Source: Bacteroidales bacterium
Lineage (GTDB): Bacteria; Bacteroidota; Bacteroidia; Bacteroidales; VadinHA17
Assembly: GCA_003157015.1 (NCBI GenBank)
Contig: PMIJ01000129.1
Coordinates: forward strand, 1 to 53,963
Length of the DNA: 53,963 nt
Direction: 5' to 3'
Shown here one piece after another: positions 34,956-43,460 of the stretch. A program made the position numbers and the translations under genes. The first letter of the stretch is position 1. Each line of letters opens with the position of its first letter. A model generated the notes under the pieces. The model did no database searches and was not told the origin of the DNA. It saw only the letters and a program-made list of their open reading frames with translations.

Positions 34956-36209
34956 TTATCGACATTCTTTAGGGTAGCAAAGAAAATATTTAGTAATTCT
35001 CTCCGAAAGGAATCTGTGGTCAAACATATCTGACACAGTTGCAATATCAGAAGTTTTTCCATTTTTCAGCAGTATTTTAACAACGGGAGCATCAGGGGTA
35101 TAAGCCAGGTTTGATATGCTGTTTGTAAAAACATAGTAGTTTTCCAAACCAGGTTTTATTTTTATCCGCTCTTTCGCCATGATACCTAAGTCTTTAACCC
35201 TATTTAAGGGAAATGCTTCATTCTGCAGTTCTATTGCAAACAGGTCTCTTCGAAGCAACCGTGCCGAAAGATCGGAAAGTACCTTGTCAGAATGGTCGGC
35301 CCAGTATCTGGCAGAAACCAGAATATCTGAATCATCGAGTTTAGTAAAGTTCGAAGTAATCATTCCGGGAGTAAAAACACCCTCATCTGTCAGGTCCTGT
35401 CTGCCTATTTTATTATAAAGGAAGAACCTCAGGGCCGGTGTAGTATATAAATCCTGACCTTCAGACGCAATCTCCTTAGCCCGTTTAAGTATGTTTACAA
35501 GAAGACACTCTGAAGAGAGTACGGTTTTATGCATATAAACCTGCCAGTACATAAGCCGACGCGCGATAAGAAATTTCTCGAGAGAATAGATCCCTTTTTC
35601 ATCTACTACGAGACTATCATCCACGACATTTAGCATCCTGATTATCCTGTCTGACCCCACCGACCCTTCAATTACTCCGGTGAAGAAGCTGTCCCTCCTT
35701 AGGTAATCCAGCCTGTCCATATCCATTTGGCCCGAGATCAACTCATGCAAAAACCTTCTGGAGTAATCTCCCGTGAAAATTTTAATTGCAAGATCCATCT
35801 TCCCGACAAATTGTTCATTCAGCTTTTTCATCAGAAGAAGTGAAAGATCTTCATGTGTTATTCCGCTGATTATCGAATTCTCAAGCGCATGAGAGAAAGG
35901 GCCATGACCCACATCGTGTAAAAGTATTGCAACAAGTGTGGCTTCCTCTTCATCCGGTGAAATAGACACGCCCTTGGTTCGTAGGGTGGCAATAGCCAGA
36001 TTCATCAGATGTAAGGCGCCAAGTCCATGCTGGAATCTGCTGTGAGTCGCTCCGGGATATACAAAACTTGTAAGTCCCAGCTGTTTGATATTACGTAGCC
36101 TCTGAAACCATGGATGTTCAATGAGGTCAAATACAAAATCTCCGGGGATGCTTATAAAACCATAAACAGGATCATTAATTATTTTTCGCTTATTTGTAAG
36201 GTAAATCAC
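34956..36209 (-). CDS. HD-domain phosphohydrolase (dNTPase/SAMHD1-like)
   Basis: A 417-residue cytoplasmic metal-dependent phosphohydrolase. The HD signature is complete: His in ATHSRFQHGLGALHLM (about residues 55-70), the HD pair in AILLHDVGHGPFSHALE, and the downstream Asp in GQMDMDRLDYLRRDSFFTG. This is the arrangement of SAMHD1/dGTPase-like enzymes. The YxSF/YdgI-type members found beside lpx genes in Bacteroidota have unproven substrates, so nucleotide triphosphate hydrolysis is likely but not certain. It begins the lpx operon, behind a TATTTTTG box at 36227-36234. Confidence 0.88.
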   Translation of the reverse strand: MIYLTNKRKIINDPVYGFISIPGDFVFDLIEHPWFQRLRNIKQLGLTSFVYPGATHSRFQHGLGALHLMNLAIATLRTKGVSISPDEEEATLVAILLHDVGHGPFSHALENSIISGITHEDLSLLLMKKLNEQFVGKMDLAIKIFTGDYSRRFLHELISGQMDMDRLDYLRRDSFFTGVIEGSVGSDRIIRMLNVVDDSLVVDEKGIYSLEKFLIARRLMYWQVYMHKTVLSSECLLVNILKRAKEIASEGQDLYTTPALRFFLYNKIGRQDLTDEGVFTPGMITSNFTKLDDSDILVSARYWADHSDKVLSDLSARLLRRDLFAIELQNEAFPLNRVKDLGIMAKERIKIKPGLENYYVFTNSISNLAYTPDAPVVKILLKNGKTSDIATVSDMFDHRFLSERITKYFLCYPKECR

Positions 36210-36226
36210 CTGGAAATTTTTATCTA

Positions 36227-36234
36227 CAAAAATA
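36227..36234 (-). promoter_or_regulatory. -7 box for the HD–lpx operon
   Basis: TATTTTTG on the minus strand matches TAnnTTTG and would start transcription near 36223, about 14 bases before the HD gene ATG. No TTTG is evident at -33. Confidence 0.4.
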
Positions 36235-36406
36235 GGAATTAGTTTTAGAATGTTGTTACTCCTGCCTGTTCATAGTGTTTTCGACCAACCTGTGAATTTT
36301 GTTAATAAATCCTAAAAAACATTTAAAATGGAATATTTTGATCCATTTTAGAGTCTATAGTTTGTTGTTTCCTTCTCCTGAAAAGAACTCTCAATTATTT
36401 AGATTT

Positions 36407-37300
36407 ATGAAGATTGAAATTCAGAATCTTAATCAAATATATCCTAACGGCAATCACGCTCTTAAGAACGTAAATCTCGAATTCAGCACGGGTATGTTCG
36501 GCCTTCTTGGTCCCAATGGGGCAGGAAAGTCAAGTCTTATGCGCATACTTGTGACCCTTATGAAACCTACTTCAGGTTTGGTATTGGTTAATGGTATGGA
36601 TATTCAAAAAAATAGAAAAGAAGTAAGAAGTATGCTTGGTTATCTCCCCCAGGATTTCAGATTTTTTACAGCATTGAAAACCTGGGAATTCCTCGATTAT
36701 GCCGGATCTCTCGCCGGGTTGAAAAACAGAAAGGAAAGAATGGCAGAGGTCGACAGGTTGCTAGATCAGGTAGGTCTGCTTGAAGCCCGCGACAGGCGGG
36801 CAAACAAATTATCAGGCGGTATGAAGCGACGTTTAGGTATTGCACAGGCTCTGATCGGCAATCCAAAGATTATAATCGTTGATGAGCCGACAACAGGACT
36901 GGATCCCGACGAACGAATAAAATTCAGAAATGTACTATCGCGTTTAAGCCAGCATGATGTAATAATTATTCTTTCAACTCATATTGTCGGGGACATTTCT
37001 TCAACCTGTCAGGGAATGGCACTTCTCAACCGGGGAGAGCTTGTTTATTGGGGATCTCCCGAGAATCTGGTCAAACATGCAGAAGATCATGTTTTCAAAC
37101 TCAATCTGACTCCGGTTGAATATGAAAAGGCAAAAGAAACTTACAATATTATTTCAACCATACCAAGTGAGACCGGTTGGGAAGTTCAGGTTGTTTCTGA
37201 TGATCCGCCCGTGTATGAAGCAATCAGCATCGACCCTGATATTGAACATGCATACGTTTATTATATGGAACATAAACTTAAGGCAAGCTTAATTGATTAA
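36407..37300 (+). CDS. ABC transporter ATP-binding protein, first gene of the export cluster
   Basis: A 297-residue ATPase. It has Walker A GPNGAGKSS (about 35-43), Q-loop LPQDFRFF, signature LSGGMKRR, Walker B IIIVDEPTTGLD and H-loop LSTHIVGD. The C-terminal 80 residues contain SDDPPVYEAISIDPDIEHAYVYYM, a regulatory tail. I start it at ATG 36407; an open frame to 36299 adds 36 residues unlike any ATPase. The protein is strikingly similar to the ATPase domain at the end of the 1581-residue fusion (46622-51367): both have GMFGLLGPNGAGK, NGMD, GYLPQ and a related tail. It is 13 bases ahead of its permease. I see no convincing promoter directly upstream. Confidence 0.93.
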   Translation: MKIEIQNLNQIYPNGNHALKNVNLEFSTGMFGLLGPNGAGKSSLMRILVTLMKPTSGLVLVNGMDIQKNRKEVRSMLGYLPQDFRFFTALKTWEFLDYAGSLAGLKNRKERMAEVDRLLDQVGLLEARDRRANKLSGGMKRRLGIAQALIGNPKIIIVDEPTTGLDPDERIKFRNVLSRLSQHDVIIILSTHIVGDISSTCQGMALLNRGELVYWGSPENLVKHAEDHVFKLNLTPVEYEKAKETYNIISTIPSETGWEVQVVSDDPPVYEAISIDPDIEHAYVYYMEHKLKASLID

Positions 37301-37313
37301 TAAAAATTGATAT

Positions 37314-40300
37314 ATGGCATTTCTGTCGAATATCAGAACTGTAGCCAGATATGAGGCAAAGACTCTCAGACGTAGTTGGTTCTTCCGTCTTTTCTCTATT
37401 GGTTCCGTCCTTATATTCATACTATTAAATATAGGCATGTTCTCTCCTGTAGGAAACGAATTATGGGAAGTGGTTTCGATCTCTTCCTCGTTACCGCTTA
37501 TAAATCTGTACCTTCTAAATATTGCACAGGCAATCGTTGTCATTTTTCTTGCTGCCGATTTTCTGAAACGCGACAAGAAACTGGATACCAATGAAGTTCT
37601 ATACACCAGATCGATGTCGAACTTTGAATATATAATCGGGAAATCGTGGGGAATTCTGAGATTATTCCTGAGTCTGAACCTCCTGATCCTTGCAATATGC
37701 CTGGTAATTAATATCATTTCAAAGAGCATGTCGGTAAACATTCCTGCTTACTTTTATTATCTGCTTATCATCAGTATACCTACAATTATTTTCAGCCTGG
37801 GTTTATCTTTTACTCTTATGTCGTTATTAAAAAACCAGGCAGTTACATTTCTTATTCTTCTGGGATATGCTGCTCTTGACATATTCTATCTGTATTTCAG
37901 GGCAGGTTCGATTTTCGATTATATGGCATTCGGATTGCCGGTGTTTAAATCGGACTTAATCGGGTTTGATGATTTAGGTGTTATAATAAACCAGAGGCTT
38001 ATTTATCTTTTTTCAGGCCTGTCACTCATCATGGCCACTATTTTGCTCTTTAAGCGATTACCCCAGTCGAGACCTCACAGAATCCTTACAATAATATTAT
38101 TGTTCGTATTTAGCGCAGGTTCGGTAATCTGTTCCCTAAATACCTACTCGACCTTTCAAAAAGGTATGAGGAACAAAAAACTGACAATAGAAACAAACAG
38201 GAAGTTTGAGAATAAAAAATTCGTCAGTGTGACGGATGCATCCATAGACTTTATTCACAAGGGAAAATCATTCGAAGCAACAGCTGTTTTGAAAATTTTA
38301 AATGACAATAAGGATACTATAGGTGAATATTACTTTTCTCTAAATCCCTCTCTGACAGTCACCAAAATATCATCGACAGGGAAAGATCTTAATTTCAAAA
38401 GAATAAATCATATTATAGAAATATATCCCTCGAGAGCGCTTAATCCCGGTGACAGTGACAAGATAAAATTCGTATATTCCGGCTATATAAATGAGTCTTA
38501 TTGCTATCCTAATTATACCGATAATATAAAGGAGAATCCGTATAAAATCTCGATAGTTAATGTGCATAAGCGCCAGGCATTCCTTACCAAAGAATATGTA
38601 CTTCTTACTCCTGACACACATTGGTACCCGGTTGCCGGACTTAATTATTACCCCTCAGATCCGGCCCGTATAAAGATTGATTTTACACATTATACTCTAA
38701 GGGTAAAAAGCGAGACAAATCTGGTTCCGGCCTCCCAGGGCAGGATGACCCATGAAGGTGAATTTTATATTTTCAGACATGAATCTCCGCTTACGGGGCT
38801 GACTCTTGCCATTGGTAATTATGAGACTGACAGAATAAAAGTTGATTCGGTAGTGTATATAACGTATCATTTCCCGGGAAATGACTATTATAAAAAAGAT
38901 TTGAGTGCAATCAGAGACACTCTGCCTTTGCTTATTTCGGGTCTTATGAAAGATCTGGAATCAAACTTCTCAACAAAATATCCCTTCAAAACACTCAGTT
39001 TGCTTGAGGTCCCGGTTCAGTTTCATTCGTACCCAAGGGAAAGCACCCAGACCAGGGCTGAGGTACAGCCTTCTATGGTTCTGCTTCCCGAAAGACTTTC
39101 AACACTTAACCAGGCGGGATTCCTTAAGCTGTTCAAACAGCAAAAGAAAAGGATGACCCGAAACGGGCAGGTGATAACAGATAAAGAACTGCAGGTTAGG
39201 ATCTTTAATAATTTCATGAGAAGCACCTTTATAAGCGGAGAGAATTTCAGGTTTATTAACGGGGTTGCTGTAAACGAACCAGCAAGGTATCTCCTTGGAC
39301 CAAGCTTTTACTTTTTTAAAAATAACTTCTACTCATCAGAATACCCTGTTATTAATGCCATTTTCGAATCTCATCTTCAGAAAATAAATGCTCCGTCTGC
39401 AACAAATTTTCAGTTAATGTCAGGCGCCCTTTCTGATAATGACAGGGCGAATATGGTCTTGAAAAATCAGAGTTTTAAAGATCTGCTCTCGAAAAATCCG
39501 GGGGGAGATACATTAAAAAACGTATTAACAATAAAAGGCGACTATTTCTTTAACTTAATCAGAGCTAAAGCCGGGCTGGATGAATTTAAGTACTGGTTTG
39601 CGAAATATATTGATGATCACAAGTTTAAAAGTGTTGATATTTTAAAATTCAATAATGATATAAAAGACAGGTTCGGATTTGAATTTTATCCTTTTCTGTC
39701 AGACTGGTTCAATGGTAAGGAACAACCAGGATTCCTGTTTACAAATCTTACAGCAACTGAAATAGTAGTCAAAGAAAGATCAAGATACCAGGTCACCTTT
39801 GTTGCTTCCAATCAGGAACCTACCGGCGGGCTGTTCAATATATCCTTCCGTACGGGAGGCGTACGTGGCTCTGGTGGCGGTGGAGGAAGGGCAGGTGGTT
39901 TTGGCGGAGGAGGTTCTGGTGCCGGCAATTTCAATCTCTCAGTTTCCGGAGGAGGAGGAGGCAATATTCGGATTTCGGTCCAGGGAAGGGGAATGGAAGC
40001 TGCTGATATATCAAAAATTGTATATATGGGACCACACGAGACAAAAAAAGTCGGCATTGTGCTTGATGCCCAACCAAGAGCGATGATGATAAATACCCTT
40101 TTTGCAAAAAATATCCCCGGGGAGATAACCCTTCCGATTGATGATATAATTAAGTCAAGAGGGGCTGATGGAGAGTTCTCCGGAGAAGAAACAATTTCTT
40201 CCGATCAATCCCTTTCCGATCAAAACATAATAATAGTTGACAATGAGGATGCCGGATTTAAGATCAGCAGGCAGAATACAGAGAACAGACTCAGAAAACT

Positions 40301-40835
40301 GCTGGGAATACAAAATAAAAACGGAACAAGTTATCAGCAGGTAAGTCTCATGAATATCCCTTCATACTGGCAACCGGTTGTACAATCGGCATTTTATGGT
40401 AAATATGTCCGTTCTGCAGTTTACACCAAAAGCGGTAAAGGAGATAAAACTCTTACCTGGATCACACCTATTGACAAACCCGGGTATTACGATATTTTCT
40501 GTTTTATAGGAAAAACTGCAGACAGGATGATGATAAGAGCTGGAGGATTCGGGGGTGGACAAAGAACTGGCGGTGGACAGGGACAAGGCGGAGCCGGAGG
40601 CATGGCTGCAGAGGGTGGCAAACTGCCCTCCCCACCGTACAAGGAATTCCATTATAAAGTATATCACGAAGGAGGCAGCGAGGAGATATCTCTAGATTAC
40701 ACAAATGCTGAGAATGGGTGGAATAAATTAGGCACATATTACCTTACAGCCGACACCTCGAAAGTTGTTCTTTCAAATTTCTCCGGCGGACGGGCCGTAA
40801 TTGGAGACGCAATAAAATGGGTAAGACAGAAATAA
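37314..40835 (+). CDS. ABC-2 permease fused to inactive M1-like, Gly-rich and golvesin-like domains
   Basis: A 1173-residue membrane protein. Residues 1-280 hold seven membrane segments (about 26-43, 60-82, 113-135, 147-172, 176-195, 228-246, 257-276), so the long C-terminal part is extracytoplasmic. Residues about 290-840 resemble the beta and helical domains of M1 aminopeptidases (HWYPVAGLNYYPSDP near 436, ETNLVPASQG, LTLAIGNYETD), but no HExxH zinc motif is present anywhere. Residues 848-895 and 1076-1105 are Gly-rich (GGGGGRAGGFGGGG and similar). The last about 170 residues look like a golvesin/Xly-type beta domain, ending GGRAVIGDAIKWV. A permease with a pseudo-peptidase outside may present or bind a peptide-like substrate. 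This is inference. Confidence 0.82.
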   Translation: MAFLSNIRTVARYEAKTLRRSWFFRLFSIGSVLIFILLNIGMFSPVGNELWEVVSISSSLPLINLYLLNIAQAIVVIFLAADFLKRDKKLDTNEVLYTRSMSNFEYIIGKSWGILRLFLSLNLLILAICLVINIISKSMSVNIPAYFYYLLIISIPTIIFSLGLSFTLMSLLKNQAVTFLILLGYAALDIFYLYFRAGSIFDYMAFGLPVFKSDLIGFDDLGVIINQRLIYLFSGLSLIMATILLFKRLPQSRPHRILTIILLFVFSAGSVICSLNTYSTFQKGMRNKKLTIETNRKFENKKFVSVTDASIDFIHKGKSFEATAVLKILNDNKDTIGEYYFSLNPSLTVTKISSTGKDLNFKRINHIIEIYPSRALNPGDSDKIKFVYSGYINESYCYPNYTDNIKENPYKISIVNVHKRQAFLTKEYVLLTPDTHWYPVAGLNYYPSDPARIKIDFTHYTLRVKSETNLVPASQGRMTHEGEFYIFRHESPLTGLTLAIGNYETDRIKVDSVVYITYHFPGNDYYKKDLSAIRDTLPLLISGLMKDLESNFSTKYPFKTLSLLEVPVQFHSYPRESTQTRAEVQPSMVLLPERLSTLNQAGFLKLFKQQKKRMTRNGQVITDKELQVRIFNNFMRSTFISGENFRFINGVAVNEPARYLLGPSFYFFKNNFYSSEYPVINAIFESHLQKINAPSATNFQLMSGALSDNDRANMVLKNQSFKDLLSKNPGGDTLKNVLTIKGDYFFNLIRAKAGLDEFKYWFAKYIDDHKFKSVDILKFNNDIKDRFGFEFYPFLSDWFNGKEQPGFLFTNLTATEIVVKERSRYQVTFVASNQEPTGGLFNISFRTGGVRGSGGGGGRAGGFGGGGSGAGNFNLSVSGGGGGNIRISVQGRGMEAADISKIVYMGPHETKKVGIVLDAQPRAMMINTLFAKNIPGEITLPIDDIIKSRGADGEFSGEETISSDQSLSDQNIIIVDNEDAGFKISRQNTENRLRKLLGIQNKNGTSYQQVSLMNIPSYWQPVVQSAFYGKYVRSAVYTKSGKGDKTLTWITPIDKPGYYDIFCFIGKTADRMMIRAGGFGGGQRTGGGQGQGGAGGMAAEGGKLPSPPYKEFHYKVYHEGGSEEISLDYTNAENGWNKLGTYYLTADTSKVVLSNFSGGRAVIGDAIKWVRQK

Positions 40836-40893
40836 AAGGGAAAAGGAAAAAGGAGAAGAGAAAAAGTAAAATCAGAGCTTAAATTATAACAGA

Positions 40894-42387
40894 ATGAAAA
40901 AACAAAATGGCATAAGAATTCGGATTATAATATTAGTTGTGGTATTCATTAATATGTGGACGTTTAAAACATTCTCCCAGACAGGATTAACTCTGGAACA
41001 GGCCCTTTCGACTGCTGAATCAAATAGTCCTACAATATTAAAGACCAGGCTTAATCTCATAAGGAGCCAGGAAAACCTCAACGCTCAGAATGCTGCGTTA
41101 AAATCAAAATTTGCTTTATCAGTTAATCCTGTTACATATTCTCAGGACAGAGCTTTCAACAGCAGTTTTTCGGATTTCAACACCACGAAGGACCTTCAGA
41201 GTTCAGGTTCATTATCCGTTGTCCAGCCTTTTTTACCGACCGATGCGACTATTACGTTCAGCGACAATTTCAGCTACAACAACAATATCTACAATGCAAA
41301 ATTCCCTACAGCCGGAGTAGCCTATAACAATGACCTTATGATTCAATTGAACCAGCCATTATTCACTTACAACCATACCAAGCTCAATCTAAAAACACTC
41401 CAATTGCAACTTGAAACTGCCCAGCTTAATTATGCAATTCAGCTTCTTACTATGGAACAAAGCGTATCACAGGCATTCTATGCAGTTTATCAGGCTCAGC
41501 AAAGCATGGATATTTCAAATCAGGCTTATCAGGATATGATGAAAAGTTATGAAATAACAAAAAATAAAGCTGACGCAGGAATTTCAGCACAGTCAGAAAA
41601 GTTCCAGGCTGAGCTGAACCTGGCAACGACAAAGTCGGACTTTGAAAATAAACAGGTTGCCTTTGAAAACTCCAAGGATGCATTTAAGAACCTTGTTGGC
41701 ATGAATTTATATGACGATATTATTGTGATCCCTAATATAGCTGTCGATACTACTGTTAAAATCGACATTGCGTTTGCAATTGACCAGGGTCTCGCATCAA
41801 GGATGGAAATCAGGGAAAGTCAGATAAACATAGAAACATCCCAGCTCTCTCTTATTCAGACAAAAGCGCTTAATAAATTCAACGGAAATCTTGCTCTCTC
41901 CTTCGGATATAACGGAAACAACAAAAGTTTAAAAAATATTTACACCGATCCTTTAAATAATGAAAATGTAGCACTATCATTTCAGATTCCTGTCTGGGAC
42001 TGGGGAGAAGAAAAAGCAAGAATAAAAGCAAGTGAGGCAACTATTGCATCAAATAAAATTGATCTCGGGGTAGAACAGAACAGCATCATCTTAGCCATAA
42101 GGCAGAGTTACAGAAATCTCAAGAATCTTATAAATCAGATAGAAATAGCCCGTCAATCGGTAAACAATGCACAACTGACTTACGACCTTAACCTTGAAAA
42201 GTATAAAAACGGAGATCTGACTGGCATGGATCTGAGTATTTATGAGAACCAGCTCTCCCAAAACAAGCTTAATTATACAAATTCATTAATTTCTTATAAG
42301 CTCGAACTACTGAATTTAAAAATTCTGACACTTTACGACTTTGAAAAGAAACAAGCGGTTATACCTGTAAAGACATTAAAATATTAA
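40894..42387 (+). CDS. TolC-family outer membrane efflux protein
   Basis: A 497-residue outer-membrane channel with a signal peptide (about 1-28). The two long coiled-coil hairpins typical of the family are seen as Gln/Asn/Leu-rich heptads (LEQALSTAESNSPTILKTRLNL and the internal repeat SQLSLIQTKALNKFNG). The outlet for material pumped by the RND and possibly ABC partners. It starts 58 bases after the permease gene, the largest gap in the cluster. No lipobox, so it is not the lipoprotein type. Confidence 0.92.
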   Translation: MKKQNGIRIRIIILVVVFINMWTFKTFSQTGLTLEQALSTAESNSPTILKTRLNLIRSQENLNAQNAALKSKFALSVNPVTYSQDRAFNSSFSDFNTTKDLQSSGSLSVVQPFLPTDATITFSDNFSYNNNIYNAKFPTAGVAYNNDLMIQLNQPLFTYNHTKLNLKTLQLQLETAQLNYAIQLLTMEQSVSQAFYAVYQAQQSMDISNQAYQDMMKSYEITKNKADAGISAQSEKFQAELNLATTKSDFENKQVAFENSKDAFKNLVGMNLYDDIIVIPNIAVDTTVKIDIAFAIDQGLASRMEIRESQINIETSQLSLIQTKALNKFNGNLALSFGYNGNNKSLKNIYTDPLNNENVALSFQIPVWDWGEEKARIKASEATIASNKIDLGVEQNSIILAIRQSYRNLKNLINQIEIARQSVNNAQLTYDLNLEKYKNGDLTGMDLSIYENQLSQNKLNYTNSLISYKLELLNLKILTLYDFEKKQAVIPVKTLKY

Positions 42388-42399
42388 AACATATCACCT

Positions 42400-43455
42400 A
42401 TGAAAAAATGTTTATTCATTATATCTGCAGTTGCTTTTATGGCAGCTGGCTGTAAGAACAATAACCAGAATCTGAATGCAGATGTGGAAATTCCGGTTTC
42501 CGTACAGGATGCCACTCTCAGGTCAATTGAAGAATATGTAAGTACATCCGGAACAGCTTTCCCGATAGGTGAGATTCTGATAAAATCAGAAATAACAGCC
42601 AATTATTTTCTTGAAAAGAATCCCCGCACCGGAAAGCCATGGCAGCTAAACGATAAGGTCAAAACAGGAGATCTGATAGCCAGGCTGGAAGATCAGCAAT
42701 ATATCAATGATATAAAACTTGAAACCACGCAGCTTAATCTCGAGCTCACAGAGAGTGAGCTTAAAAAACAGGAATCATTATTTGAAAAAGGAGGAGTCAC
42801 TCAGTTTGATCTTAAAACAGCTGAAATCAATAGGGCAAATGCCAAATCGGCCCTTGTAAGCGCAAATCTTTCGATGTCCAAGACTAAAATCACTGCACCG
42901 ATAGACGGAGTTATAGTTGAGTTGCCGTATTATACCCGGGGAACAAGGGTTAATACAGGTTCAGATATTGTAGAAATAATGAATTTCCAGGAGATGTACA
43001 TGAACGTACAACTGCCTGAGAAATATGTCTCTGTGATAAAACCGGATGAAGCAGTAAAACTGACAAATTATACTATTCCAAAGGATACGTTAATCGGAAA
43101 TATATCCCAGCTTTCTCCCGCAATTAATGCAGATACAAGAACTTTCCCAGGCACAATATTGATACATAATCCCAAATATCTGATATTGCCAGGGATGTTT
43201 GTCAAGGCGGATATAGTAGTAACACATAAAGACTCGGTTATTGTAATATCCAAAAGCATAATACTGTCACGTCAGAGAGGAAAAACAATCTTCGTAATAG
43301 ATCGGAGCGGATTGGCTTCTGAACGGATAATTAAGACCGGGATTGAAAACCTTACTGACGTTGAAGTAACCGGGGGTTTGTCAAAAAATGAGCGCTTTGT
43401 AACTGTTGGTTTTGAAACACTGAGCACCCGGTCGAAGGTTAAAATAGTTAAATAA
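42400..43455 (+). CDS. RND efflux periplasmic adaptor (membrane fusion lipoprotein)
   Basis: A 351-residue adaptor linking inner-membrane pump and outer-membrane channel. The N-terminus is a lipoprotein signal with Cys18 in MAAGCKNNN. The lipoyl half-motifs are LNDKVKTGDLIARLED and KITAPIDGVIVELPYYTRGTRV, flanking a coiled coil (TTQLNLELTESELKKQESLFEKG). The beta-barrel and membrane-proximal parts follow (AINADTRTFPGTILI, LPGMFVKADIVV). It starts 12 bases after the TolC gene and 5 before the RND pump. Confidence 0.95.
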   Translation: MKKCLFIISAVAFMAAGCKNNNQNLNADVEIPVSVQDATLRSIEEYVSTSGTAFPIGEILIKSEITANYFLEKNPRTGKPWQLNDKVKTGDLIARLEDQQYINDIKLETTQLNLELTESELKKQESLFEKGGVTQFDLKTAEINRANAKSALVSANLSMSKTKITAPIDGVIVELPYYTRGTRVNTGSDIVEIMNFQEMYMNVQLPEKYVSVIKPDEAVKLTNYTIPKDTLIGNISQLSPAINADTRTFPGTILIHNPKYLILPGMFVKADIVVTHKDSVIVISKSIILSRQRGKTIFVIDRSGLASERIIKTGIENLTDVEVTGGLSKNERFVTVGFETLSTRSKVKIVK

Positions 43456-43460
43456 AAATC

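Noticed and set aside
36299..37300. Longer start for the ABC ATPase
   Set aside because: The first 36 residues are unlike an ATPase; ATG 36407 begins the normal N-terminal strand.
37289..37741. 150-codon minus-strand frame at the permease start
   Set aside because: Antisense to the permease coding sequence and made of Arg/Ile-rich noise.
37314..40835. Active M1 metallopeptidase
   Set aside because: No HExxH motif occurs in the peptidase-like part.
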